NCBI GenBank assembly: GCA_035292605.1
Contig: DATDPT010000110.1
Location: 1 to 7,394, forward strand
Length of the DNA: 7,394 bases
From: JALYNX01 sp035292605
GTDB lineage: Bacteria; Actinomycetota; Acidimicrobiia; Spongiisociales; ZC4RG35
Direction of reading: 5' to 3'
Shown here: positions 1 to 6,771 of the stretch, in pieces
How the letters are laid out: each line of letters opens with the position of its first letter
How positions within the stretch are numbered: the stretch's first letter is position 1
The notes under the pieces: model-generated
The model's database searches: none
Seen by the model: only the letters and a program-made list of their open reading frames with translations
Told to the model about the DNA's origin: nothing
Translations under genes and position numbers: made by a program

Positions 1-28
1 GCCCCAGGAAGTGGGAGCAGATGGATCA

Positions 29-45
29 TCCCCACCAGGTGGGGA
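29..45 (-). terminator. GC-rich hairpin just after the four-gene operon, possible terminator
   Basis: A perfect inverted repeat (TCCCCACC, one central A, GGTGGGGA) lies 7 nt past the stop codon of the last operon gene. It can fold as a stem of about 7 bp with a 3-nt loop. No T-run follows on the minus strand, so it is not a classic intrinsic terminator. The position at the operon end is the main argument for a terminator or 3'-end protecting role. Nothing else is recognisable in bases 1-52. Confidence 0.35.
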
Positions 46-52
46 AGATCAC

Positions 53-784
53 TCACAGATAGGCCTTGGCGACCTGGAGGGCTTTTCTGGCGTATTCGCC
101 TTCGTACTTGAGACGGGTGGTCTCGGGCTTGACCCTTCTGACCGCCACTCGAGCCCAGTCCGAGGCCGAGCCCTTGACCACCTGGTTGGTGTCGGCAGGG
201 CCATAGACCCATTTGGCATAGCCGGGGCCGATCACCTCGACTCGCACCGGCTCGTAGTCCTCACCGGCCTCCTTGAAGGCATGGGGCAGGGTCTTCCACC
301 CCAGCCAGCAGACGTGACGAATGCGTGAGGTGTCCTCGATCTCGAGCCCGAGCGTTGCATAGATATCGAGACCATGGGCCCATGTCTCCATGAGACGGAA
401 CGTCGCAAACGTGCGTGCGCTCATGTCTCCGTCGATCCATTCGATCCTCGACTCTGCGCCCATGTGGGAGAGGGGCTCGACGACCTTGGCCCGACCGCCG
501 CGCCACCATTCGATTACGTCCTGGGGACGCATGCCCCGCCCCTTCTTGATCGCCTCCTTGCGCAGGGAGTCGAGGTCCGAGGCGTTGCGCCAGCGTTTGA
601 TCATGTTGCCGCCGGCGATGGTGTCCGCAGCCAGCTCCTCGAAGTCGGCGAGGTGGGCGATGGTGTCGCGCACGGTCCAGGGCTTGGAGGGAGTGACCAT
701 GTCCCAGATCTTGATCGGGATCCTCTGTAGGGACTGATCGAGGAACTGCTGCTCGGCTACCAGGTCGGAGAGGATGTCGCGCAC
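53..784 (-). CDS. DinB/MDMPI-fold metal-binding protein (mycothiol-dependent maleylpyruvate isomerase family, TIGR03084-like)
   Basis: A 243-residue cytoplasmic protein. The N-terminal half resembles the mycothiol-dependent maleylpyruvate isomerase (MDMPI) / DinB four-helix fold: it has the opening WTVRDTIAHLA with His44, and later METWAHGLDI with Glu133 and His137. These match the His, Glu and His zinc ligands of that family. Residues from about 175 (VRVEVIGPGYAKW to ASDWARVAV) form a small C-terminal domain like that of TIGR03084 members. Family members isomerise or transfer using mycothiol, but the substrate here cannot be told. The start is GTG at 784. An in-frame stop lies a little upstream, and the only purine-rich site (GGAGAGGG) is about 16 nt away, too far to be a convincing ribosome binding site. 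It follows the LOG gene by 51 bp and is probably last in the operon. Confidence 0.85.
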   Translation of the reverse strand: MRDILSDLVAEQQFLDQSLQRIPIKIWDMVTPSKPWTVRDTIAHLADFEELAADTIAGGNMIKRWRNASDLDSLRKEAIKKGRGMRPQDVIEWWRGGRAKVVEPLSHMGAESRIEWIDGDMSARTFATFRLMETWAHGLDIYATLGLEIEDTSRIRHVCWLGWKTLPHAFKEAGEDYEPVRVEVIGPGYAKWVYGPADTNQVVKGSASDWARVAVRRVKPETTRLKYEGEYARKALQVAKAYL

Positions 785-835
785 GTTGCAATGGTAGTAG
801 CCCTCTCCAAGCTATTCCCAGGCGAAACTACCCTC

Positions 836-1918
836 TCACCAGGGTCTTTCCGCCTGCTCTTCCGTCATCGGCTCGGGCAATTCGAAAGTCTCCGGTGTCA
901 CGACCAGGTCGTTGAGATGGTCGATCATCTGGCGGAGACGGCCGAATTGGCGGCGATCGAACACGAATGCGATGCGATCGGTGTCCAGGGCGTCGGCGTC
1001 GCTGATCTCTGGTGGTGCCGGCACCGCCCGCTCGATCCTGCCCTCGACCACGATGTCGGCGAACTCCTGGTTCAACTCCTCCAGTTGAGCGTCGTCGGGG
1101 CCACGCACAAGACGGAGGATCAGCCGGCCCCCGGCATAACGCTGCGAGTGGTAGTTGGCGTAGAAACGCCAGATGTGCTCGCAGGCCTCGATCGGGTCGG
1201 TGGTGTGGAGGAAGAGGGCCAGGTCGGGGGCGGAGATCAGCCCCCGTCGCAACTGGTCTTCCTTGATGAAGTCGATCATCGGCTCCCAATAGTTGGTGTC
1301 CGGGGCCTCCAGGAGGACGATCGGGTGCATGTCACTCTTCCCGGTCTGAATGAGAGTGAGGAGCTCGAATGCCTCGTCCAGGGTCCCCCACCCGCCGGGC
1401 AGGATGGCGAAGGCATGTGATTCCTTGACGAAGGTCAGCTTGCGGGTGAAGAAGTACTTGAAATTGACGGTTCGGGAGTCATCGAGATAGCGGTTGGCCG
1501 CCGCCTCGAACGGCAGCCGGATGTTGACCCCATATGAGCGCTCCGGCCCGGCGCCGCGATTGCCGGCCTCCATGATCCCGGGGCCGGCGCCGGTGATGAC
1601 TCCCCATCCCCGGGTCACTATCCGTGCCGCAAACGCTTCGGCCAGCCGGTAATTGGGATCGACCTCGGTGAGACGGGCTGAACCGTAGATGGTGACCTTG
1701 GGCTCGCGGTGACGGGAGAACACCAGGTTGGAGTAGCGCATCTCCTTCAGGGCGGTGTTCATCAGCCGGAGGTCGGCGCGGGTCGCTCCGTCGCGATGCA
1801 GCTTGAGAACCGTCGTGACCAGCTCGGCGATCAGCTCATCGTTGTCATGGCTCGAGGCCGCAGCAACCAGCTCCCGCACCTTCTCGTCGAGTTCGGGGTT
1901 CCCCAGGTCGTAGGCCAT
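836..1918 (-). CDS. LOG-family Rossmann-fold protein (TIGR00730-like, lysine-decarboxylase-like fold) with extra N- and C-terminal regions
   Basis: A 360-residue cytoplasmic protein. The core (about 73-260) carries the LOG signatures: GSAR at 79-82, TGAGPGIMEAGNRGA at 109-123, the conserved Arg of FFTRK at 159, and the catalytic PGGWGTLDE at 174-182. LOG enzymes hydrolyse nucleoside 5'-monophosphates such as cytokinin ribotides to free base plus ribose 5-phosphate. Annotation as lysine decarboxylase is a historical error. Plain LOG proteins are about 190 residues; this one adds about 70 helical residues in front and about 100 behind, neither of which I recognise. The active-site motifs look intact, so a nucleotide phosphoribohydrolase is likely, with unknown substrate. 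The start is ATG, 23 bp after the AAA+ gene, with only a weak distant GGGGA upstream, so expression probably depends on read-through or translational coupling. Confidence 0.88.
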   Translation of the reverse strand: MAYDLGNPELDEKVRELVAAASSHDNDELIAELVTTVLKLHRDGATRADLRLMNTALKEMRYSNLVFSRHREPKVTIYGSARLTEVDPNYRLAEAFAARIVTRGWGVITGAGPGIMEAGNRGAGPERSYGVNIRLPFEAAANRYLDDSRTVNFKYFFTRKLTFVKESHAFAILPGGWGTLDEAFELLTLIQTGKSDMHPIVLLEAPDTNYWEPMIDFIKEDQLRRGLISAPDLALFLHTTDPIEACEHIWRFYANYHSQRYAGGRLILRLVRGPDDAQLEELNQEFADIVVEGRIERAVPAPPEISDADALDTDRIAFVFDRRQFGRLRQMIDHLNDLVVTPETFELPEPMTEEQAERPW

Positions 1919-1941
1919 TACGTCAACTTATCCCCGTCAGG

Positions 1942-2931
1942 TCAGAAAGGGCTGACCGAGGGGCCCTTTCGGACAACAGCATTCCACACCGTCTCGTAAT
2001 GGTCCCGGTCGAACTGGTCGACATGAGGGAGCACGTACTCCTCCCAGGTGCTTCGCAACGGGTCGGAGCCATCCTTGTAGACGATGAGACCGGTTGGGAT
2101 CCGGTCGAGGATCGAGCGCAGGGAGAGCGGGGTCTCCACTCGCACCCCACTGTCCTGGGCTTCGAAGGATTCGTTGACCTCGACCGCCAGCCGGGCAATC
2201 GCTTCGACGTAATCCGGCTTCAGCTCGGGGTAGCGGCGGGTCAGCATCGCCTCGACCTGCTCGCTTCCGGGAAAGCTCTTCTCCCAGATCACCCAGCGGT
2301 CGGCGAAGGCCTTGTTCAGGGTTTGGGTGCCGGCATAGTCGCGAAGGTCGGTGGGATTCATGGTGCCGAAGATGCGGACATCCTCACGGAGAGCCACCGT
2401 CTCCCCGTGGGGGAGGTCGAGTGCCGCGTATCGATCCAGAAGGCCGTGGAGGGCGAACAGGGTCTCGGCGCCGGCGGCGTTCAGCTCTGAGAGGTTGAGC
2501 AGCGAGGGCCCACGCAGCGCCCGGGTGATGTCCCCATCCTCCCAACGGCTCTCGGTCCCCCCTTTACCGTCACCATGGAGGCGGGTAGAGCCGATCAAGG
2601 TCACGTCGCGGACTTCCCCGGTGAGGGGGATCCGGAAGTAGGGGAGGCCCATCGCCGCCGCGAACTGCTCGATGTCGTGGTCTTTGCCCGTCCCCATGTG
2701 CCCCCGGACGGCCACGTGGAGAGGGACCAGGCCTGGAGCACCGGACCTTCTCGCCTGTTCGATCTGGGCGAACCGGTAGAGCATGCCCAGATCGACGTAA
2801 TACGGGTCCGGCTCGGGGATCTTGCGTATCCGCAGATCCCCGTCCTCGAGACCTTTCGGTATCTGGAACCGATCGAGCTCGATGGTGGGACCCTCTCCGC
2901 TCGGATCGTGGAAGGTGGCGGTTTCAGGCAA
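1942..2931 (-). CDS. CobS-like / MoxR-type AAA+ ATPase-like protein with altered Walker A and Walker B
   Basis: A 329-residue protein, close to CobS length (about 330). It aligns by eye with CobS over the AAA+ core: GHMGTGKDHDIEQ (77-89) matches the CobS P-loop region, LTGEVRDVTLIG (103-114) follows, sensor-1 region FGTMNPTD has Asn192, LNKAFADRW (205-213) has the likely arginine finger Arg212, and LSLRS has a possible sensor-2 Arg272. Two key residues are changed. Walker A ends GTGKD, with Asp84 where Ser/Thr is standard. Walker B reads LLNLSE, with Ser148 in place of Asp, while Glu149 is kept. Both lost side chains normally coordinate Mg2+, so hydrolysis may be weak, altered or absent. The start is TTG at 2931 with AGGAG 7 nt upstream; the gene overlaps the end of the CobT-like gene by 8 bp. 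The two proteins probably form a ring-plus-VWA complex that remodels or metallates a target. The annotation as a AAA+ protein is firm; activity and target are not known. Confidence 0.87.
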   Translation of the reverse strand: MPETATFHDPSGEGPTIELDRFQIPKGLEDGDLRIRKIPEPDPYYVDLGMLYRFAQIEQARRSGAPGLVPLHVAVRGHMGTGKDHDIEQFAAAMGLPYFRIPLTGEVRDVTLIGSTRLHGDGKGGTESRWEDGDITRALRGPSLLNLSELNAAGAETLFALHGLLDRYAALDLPHGETVALREDVRIFGTMNPTDLRDYAGTQTLNKAFADRWVIWEKSFPGSEQVEAMLTRRYPELKPDYVEAIARLAVEVNESFEAQDSGVRVETPLSLRSILDRIPTGLIVYKDGSDPLRSTWEEYVLPHVDQFDRDHYETVWNAVVRKGPSVSPF

Positions 2932-5014
2932 TGAATCTCTCCTGTTTGGTTCGGTAGCCAGAAGGGCGCAGCCACCAGGTGTCCATGCCCCACAAGGCGA
3001 GACTGCGCCGCAACGCGCTGCGGGTTCCGTCGATCATGGCCTGGGCCAGGCCCTCGGGCTGTTCCACGACCTCATGTCGGCGGTAAGCAAGGTCGACGGT
3101 GTGGTCGCCGATCCCGATCCCGATCACGGTGGTCCCCCCGCTCTCGACGGCTCCTACCGACCTGGCGAGAGCTTCGACCGAGCCTCGGGTCATTCCGTCG
3201 GCCAACACCATGAGCACTCTCACCTCGGCGCCGAGACGGGCCATTCGCTCGGCGGCATGGATCACGTTGAACTCGTCGACGTTGGCCGCCTTCTCGAAGA
3301 GGGAGACGGGAGGGGAGCCCTTGGGGTCGCGACGGGCCAGGGTGGCGGCCGCCCTTGGCTCGGCGGCCGCGTAGAAGAGGCCTGCCAGAGCCGGTTCCGC
3401 CTCCCGCCATCGACGCTCGAAGGGCTTGACCACGTAGTGGTTGACGGTCGAGGTGAGGCGATCGGCAGCTGTGCCGTGTGTCTGTTTGAGGCCTGCCGCC
3501 GCGGACGACCGCTTGTGACGGTAACTGTGCTCGGTATCGTCGGGTCTGGCGGCGAAGCCCCGGTTGAAGAGAGCCACCTCGAAGTCGATCTGAAGCTCCT
3601 CGCAGAGATGGGCCATGGTCCACGCCCCGAGGAGGGCAGCCGGCATCGCCCAGGATGAGCGGGTCCCCGGGTTGCGTCTCGGGCTCAGCATGCTGGCCGA
3701 GGCATCGACCAGCAAGGAGACTGCGTACTCACGCCTGGTGCGTACCGCTCTCCGTTCGTACAACCGTTGGTAGAGCCCGGCCCCGATGAAGAGGGCGGCG
3801 TGGGGGGATACGTCGCCCTGGTCGTAGCCCGACCTCAGGCCTCGGCGTTGATTGGCCGTGAACAGGGGGAAAAGCTCTCCTGAAACCCTGCGCTGGGCGA
3901 CATCCCAGCGTCTCGAGGCTGTTCGCAGCGAGACCAGGCCCTCTTCGGAGAAGCGGGCGAAGCTCGACGGTATCGGGGTCACCACCACCTTGCCGCCCTG
4001 TCCGGTGGGGAGGAAGACATCGGGGGCTTGGCTGACCCGCAACAACTGGTCGGTCGAGTCCTCACCGGCGATATCCGACGCCCCGCGGCGGTCGGAGAGC
4101 GCGGAACGGGCGTCTGCCGAGCGTCTCGTGTCCTGGTAGGAGTCGGCGTCGGCGAGGATCGGCGAGGTCATCCGGACGGCATCCACGCCGTCGCGGGCTT
4201 TCTCGGCTTCGGCTTCGGCGGCGATCTGACGTTTGGCGTGGGTGTCCATGGACTGCGCCTCGGAGATCAACCCGTTGGCCCGGGCGATCGCCTCCAGCTC
4301 GAGGGCCAGTTGGGCCACCTCCCATGGGTCGCCGGCCTCGGCGGCCATCTCACATTGTTGCGACCCATCATCCAGGGCCAAGGCAGCCTTGGCCTCGAAC
4401 CGACGTTCCAGGATGTCGCGCTCGACGTAGCCGCCGGTCAGGAGGAAGCATCCGAGCACGAACTGACTCAAGGCTCCGGAGCGGGAAATGGCCTGTGCCA
4501 GCGAGGACATGTAGAGGTCGGCCAGGACCGAGCGCGCCCCCGGGTACACCGACAACCCCTGACGCTCCTGTCGGGCGTCTTCGAGAGAGAAGAACAGGAT
4601 CTCGGCCACCGGACGATTGGTGAGGTCCAGGGCAGTCAGGAGATCGACCGGGCCGCCGGGCGGGTTGTCGCTCTCGATCGGCCAGCTCTCTGGAAGCTCC
4701 CGGGTCTCATCCAGGTTGGTGGTCACCAGATGCATGACCTCGTGGAGGGCCGAGGCCAGCGCCACCTCGTCGGGGGTGACCGGTGCATTGCGGGTATAGG
4801 CAGCCTGGAAGATACGGGGGTCACACACGACCTCGTCATCCGACGCCGCGGCCTGCGAGCCGAGCCGCACCCTGAGGTTGGGGTTCTTGGCCAGGGTTCG
4901 GGCGAATCGAGTCACCGCCGGCGCCACCCGCTGATAGCGGCTCACCACCGCTTCGATCGCCCTCTCCTCAGGGGCGATCAGATCAGAGAGAAAGGTCTGT
5001 TCGCGTCCGCGCAT
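2924..5014 (-). CDS. CobT-like protein: HExxH zincin-like domain fused to a VWA domain
   Basis: A 696-residue protein without signal peptide or membrane segment, the first gene of the operon. The N-terminal part (about 1-200) has HEVMH at 91-95 and LEDARQE at 144-150, the pattern of a gluzincin-like metallopeptidase with Glu145 as possible third ligand. The latter stretch also resembles the E-AR-E segment of CobT. A charged, low-complexity linker follows (about 205-330, AEAEAEKA at 266-273). The C-terminal VWA domain (about 430-670) has MIDAS residues DASAS at 437-441 and VLADG ending at Asp606/Gly607. The run from RLTSTVNHYVVK through NVDEFNVIHAAERM to IGIGIGDHTVDLAYRR follows CobT closely, as I recall that family. 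CobT partners CobS in ATP-driven cobalt insertion by CobN. Without CobN here, the pair may serve another enzyme. The start is ATG at 5014; an in-frame TGA three codons upstream rules out a longer protein, and no Shine-Dalgarno is visible. Confidence 0.85.
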   Translation of the reverse strand: MRGREQTFLSDLIAPEERAIEAVVSRYQRVAPAVTRFARTLAKNPNLRVRLGSQAAASDDEVVCDPRIFQAAYTRNAPVTPDEVALASALHEVMHLVTTNLDETRELPESWPIESDNPPGGPVDLLTALDLTNRPVAEILFFSLEDARQERQGLSVYPGARSVLADLYMSSLAQAISRSGALSQFVLGCFLLTGGYVERDILERRFEAKAALALDDGSQQCEMAAEAGDPWEVAQLALELEAIARANGLISEAQSMDTHAKRQIAAEAEAEKARDGVDAVRMTSPILADADSYQDTRRSADARSALSDRRGASDIAGEDSTDQLLRVSQAPDVFLPTGQGGKVVVTPIPSSFARFSEEGLVSLRTASRRWDVAQRRVSGELFPLFTANQRRGLRSGYDQGDVSPHAALFIGAGLYQRLYERRAVRTRREYAVSLLVDASASMLSPRRNPGTRSSWAMPAALLGAWTMAHLCEELQIDFEVALFNRGFAARPDDTEHSYRHKRSSAAAGLKQTHGTAADRLTSTVNHYVVKPFERRWREAEPALAGLFYAAAEPRAAATLARRDPKGSPPVSLFEKAANVDEFNVIHAAERMARLGAEVRVLMVLADGMTRGSVEALARSVGAVESGGTTVIGIGIGDHTVDLAYRRHEVVEQPEGLAQAMIDGTRSALRRSLALWGMDTWWLRPSGYRTKQERFIA
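2937..2943 (-). promoter_or_regulatory. Ribosome binding site fixing the TTG start of the CobS-like gene
   Basis: AGGAGAG on the minus strand lies inside the 3' end of the CobT-like gene. The AGGAG core is 7 nt from the TTG at 2929-2931. It is the strongest Shine-Dalgarno match in the operon and supports TTG as the true start, giving an 8-bp gene overlap. Confidence 0.75.
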
Positions 5015-5022
5015 AGCGGGTC

Positions 5023-5041
5023 ATTGTCTCACGAGTGTCAA
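5023..5041 (-). promoter_or_regulatory. Candidate promoter elements of the CobT-like operon
   Basis: On the minus strand, GACAAT (5028-5023) ends 8 nt before the ATG at 5014. As a -10 element it would start transcription at or next to the ATG, giving a leaderless mRNA that fits the lack of a Shine-Dalgarno. A TTGACA sits at 5041-5036, but only 7 nt from GACAAT, so the two cannot form one standard sigma-70-type promoter. TTGACA with a 17-nt spacer would point to CGCTAT, a poor -10. Confidence 0.3.
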
Positions 5042-5064
5042 ACTCAACTTCGTCGACTCTGAGG

Positions 5065-5092
5065 GTCTCGAGCCTCGAGTCTCAAGCCTGGA
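5065..5092. repeat. Tandem pair of 14-mers in the divergent promoter region
   Basis: GTCTCGAGCCTCGA (5065-5078) is followed directly by GTCTCAAGCCTGGA (5079-5092), identical at 12 of 14 positions. CTCGAG palindromes lie at 5067-5072 and 5074-5079. It sits between the two divergent starts in non-coding DNA and could be a pair of operator half-sites for a shared regulator. No regulator gene is present in the window, and chance is possible. Confidence 0.45.
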
Positions 5093-5132
5093 CGCCATGA
5101 CTGTGGCCTGTGGCTTATGAGTTGTGGCCCAA

Positions 5133-5138
5133 TACACT
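5133..5138 (+). promoter_or_regulatory. Candidate -10 element for a leaderless M16 protease mRNA
   Basis: TACACT fits the actinobacterial -10 pattern TAnnnT and ends 6 nt before the GTG at 5145. That places the transcription start at about the first base of the GTG. There is no Shine-Dalgarno before this GTG or the upstream GTG at 5124, which agrees with leaderless translation. No good -35 is seen. Confidence 0.42.
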
Positions 5139-5144
5139 CCCGGC

Positions 5145-6398
5145 GTGCACTACGACCTCACCACCCTCCCCAATGGGATCCGTGTCATCACCGAGCCCAT
5201 GCCGTCGCTGCGGTCGATCGCCCTCGGGTGCTGGGTCGACACCGGGACCCGCGACGAGCTCCCCAACGAGCAGGGGGCCTCGCATTTCCTGGAGCACCTG
5301 CTGTTCAAGGGCTCCGAAACCCTGTCGGCCCGCGAGGTCTCCGAGATCTTCGACTCCATTGGCGCCGAGTCGAATGCCTTCACCTCCAAGGAGAACACCT
5401 GCTACTGGACTCGCCTCCTCGACCAGGACCTGGGAACCGGGTTCGACGTCCTCTCCGAGATGATCCAAAGACCGGCCTTCCGCCAGAACGAGATCGATGC
5501 CGAGCGTCAGGTGGTCATCGAGGAGATCAATATGAACGAGGACGACCCCGACGATGTCGCCTTCGAGAACTTCACCACTGCCGTCTTTTCCGGCCATCCG
5601 CTGGAAGCACCGGTGCTGGGGACCCGGGAGTCGATCAGGGGCATGTCCCGGGACGACATCCTCGGTTACTGGAAGCGCCGCTATGGCGCAGGCTCGATGG
5701 TGGTGGCAGGCGCCGGCTCCCTCGAGCACGAAGCTGTCGTTGAGATGGTGTCGTCGCGCTTCGGCGATTGGTCTGGAGACTCGGTGGACCACGAGCACCT
5801 GCCGAACACCCCGGTTTCGAGCGTTTCGATCACCCGTAGGGACACCGAGCAGGCCCATATCGTCCTCGGGGGCAAGGGTCTCAACCGATCCGACGAGAAA
5901 CGCTGGGCCTTCGAGGTCATGAATCACGTGGTGGGCTCGGGCATGTCGTCTCGTCTCTTCCGCGAGGTCCGTGAAGAACGCGGGCTCGCCTATGCCATCT
6001 ACGGGTTCCGGCTCGCCTATGCCGACGCCGGGGCCTGGGGGGTTTACGTCGGGACCACACCCAGCCAGGCCGACACCGCCCTCAACGTGATCCGTGACGA
6101 GCTGTCAAAGGTGGTGGCCGAGGGAATCACACCTGAGGAGTTGGAGCGGGCGAAGGGATCGATGCGGGGCGGCCTGGCCCTGTCCTTGGAGGACCCGAAC
6201 AGCAGAATGGTCCGTCTCGGACGCGACGAGCTTTCGGGGATGCCGCATCTCTCCGTCGATGAGAGACTCGCCAAGCTCGAGGCGGTGACACTCCAGGATG
6301 TGCAGGGGATCGCCACCGATCTGTTCACAGGAGAGCGAACCCTCGGCGCCGTCGGCCCATTCGATGAAGCCGACCTCGAGCCCTACCTGGTCGCCTGA
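5145..6398 (+). CDS. M16-family zinc metallopeptidase (processing-peptidase/YmxG-like)
   Basis: With the GTG at 5145 the protein has 417 residues, typical of single-unit M16B peptidases that dimerise into a clam-shell chamber. The inverted zinc motif HFLEH is at 47-51, with the further ligand Glu127 (IEEINM) 76 residues later, as the family requires. The second half (about 165-350) is the M16_C domain, with the conserved GMSSRLFREVREERGLAY at 266-283 that helps bind substrate. It probably degrades or trims unfolded peptides in the cytoplasm; no signal peptide is present. The reading frame also allows GTG at 5124 (7 more residues), but homologues start right at the HYDLTTLPNG-type strand and a -10-like TACACT overlaps the extra codons, so I prefer 5145. 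It is often found beside pnp or dapB in other bacteria; neither is here. Its last 16 bp overlap the convergent small gene. Confidence 0.93.
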   Translation: MHYDLTTLPNGIRVITEPMPSLRSIALGCWVDTGTRDELPNEQGASHFLEHLLFKGSETLSAREVSEIFDSIGAESNAFTSKENTCYWTRLLDQDLGTGFDVLSEMIQRPAFRQNEIDAERQVVIEEINMNEDDPDDVAFENFTTAVFSGHPLEAPVLGTRESIRGMSRDDILGYWKRRYGAGSMVVAGAGSLEHEAVVEMVSSRFGDWSGDSVDHEHLPNTPVSSVSITRRDTEQAHIVLGGKGLNRSDEKRWAFEVMNHVVGSGMSSRLFREVREERGLAYAIYGFRLAYADAGAWGVYVGTTPSQADTALNVIRDELSKVVAEGITPEELERAKGSMRGGLALSLEDPNSRMVRLGRDELSGMPHLSVDERLAKLEAVTLQDVQGIATDLFTGERTLGAVGPFDEADLEPYLVA

Positions 6399-6739
6399 CC
6401 CTCGATCTCGAACCGAAGCGTCATCGGCCTCTCGCCGAAATCGATGACACCTGCGTCACCGCGGGCCGGACGCTCCATCATCAATGCGCCACCCAGCTCG
6501 TTGCCGGCGGACTGCGAGGGCCAACCCTCGACGACAAAGCTGGTGACGTTGCCTGAAAGCGAGGTCCACAGCACGTTTTGGCTTCCCTGGAGGATCTGGA
6601 TCAGGTTCTCCGAGCCGCCAGAGGGGACGAGATCGGTCCCCGGGCGCGGCGCCTGGAACAAGGCACTGCCACTCAGGGCGAGCACGGCGGCCAGGGCGGC
6701 CACGGCGAGGGAGGCGGTGCGAACGGGCACTCTTGGCAT
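6383..6739 (-). CDS. Small exported or membrane-anchored protein, unknown function
   Basis: A 118-residue protein that I do not recognise. Residues 2-7 carry two Arg, followed by a hydrophobic stretch of about 20 residues rich in Ala and Leu (LAVAALAAVLALSGSALF), so it has a signal peptide or an N-terminal anchor. There is no Cys for a lipobox. The rest (30-118) is mixed and probably beta-rich, with no known motif. The same frame stays open upstream to 7030, but that extension overlaps the membrane gene and is Arg-rich as expected of an antisense shadow. ATG at 6739, directly before the signal sequence and with GAAGGG just upstream, is the natural start. It lies 32 bp after the membrane protein gene, so the two are probably co-transcribed. 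Its end overlaps the M16 gene tail to tail. Confidence 0.68.
   Translation of the reverse strand: MPRVPVRTASLAVAALAAVLALSGSALFQAPRPGTDLVPSGGSENLIQILQGSQNVLWTSLSGNVTSFVVEGWPSQSAGNELGGALMMERPARGDAGVIDFGERPMTLRFEIEGQATR
6420..6448. repeat. Inverted repeat just past the M16 stop codon
   Basis: GTCATCG (6420-6426) pairs perfectly with CGATGAC (6442-6448), and an inner TCGGC/GCCGA pair with a 5-nt loop overlaps it as an alternative stem. It begins 21 nt after the M16 stop. It could end or stabilise that transcript, but no T-run follows and it lies within coding sequence of the opposite gene, so it may be chance. Confidence 0.22.
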
Positions 6740-6771
6740 CGACCCTTCACGGTAGGTGGTTGCGGGGTTTT

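Noticed and set aside
785..835. Two similar GAGAGGG-containing stretches in the gap before the MDMPI-fold gene
   Set aside because: The match is short, one copy is at the end of the LOG gene, and the spacing to the GTG is too long for a ribosome binding site; no clear function.
3105..3126. Short repeated GATCCC units
   Set aside because: They encode the Ile-Gly repeats of the VWA domain (IGIGIGD), so they are explained by coding sequence.
2822..3658. 278-codon plus-strand frame across the CobT-like/CobS-like junction
   Set aside because: Antisense to both recognised genes, low-complexity composition, no motif and no ribosome binding site.
4028..5062. Long 344-codon open frame on the plus strand opposite the CobT-like gene
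   Set aside because: It lies antisense to a gene with clear motifs, and its product is Gly/Arg/Val-rich without recognisable domains: a typical GC-rich shadow frame.
5115..5927. 270-codon minus-strand frame opposite the M16 gene
   Set aside because: Mirror of the M16 coding strand with no domain; the M16 frame carries all catalytic residues.
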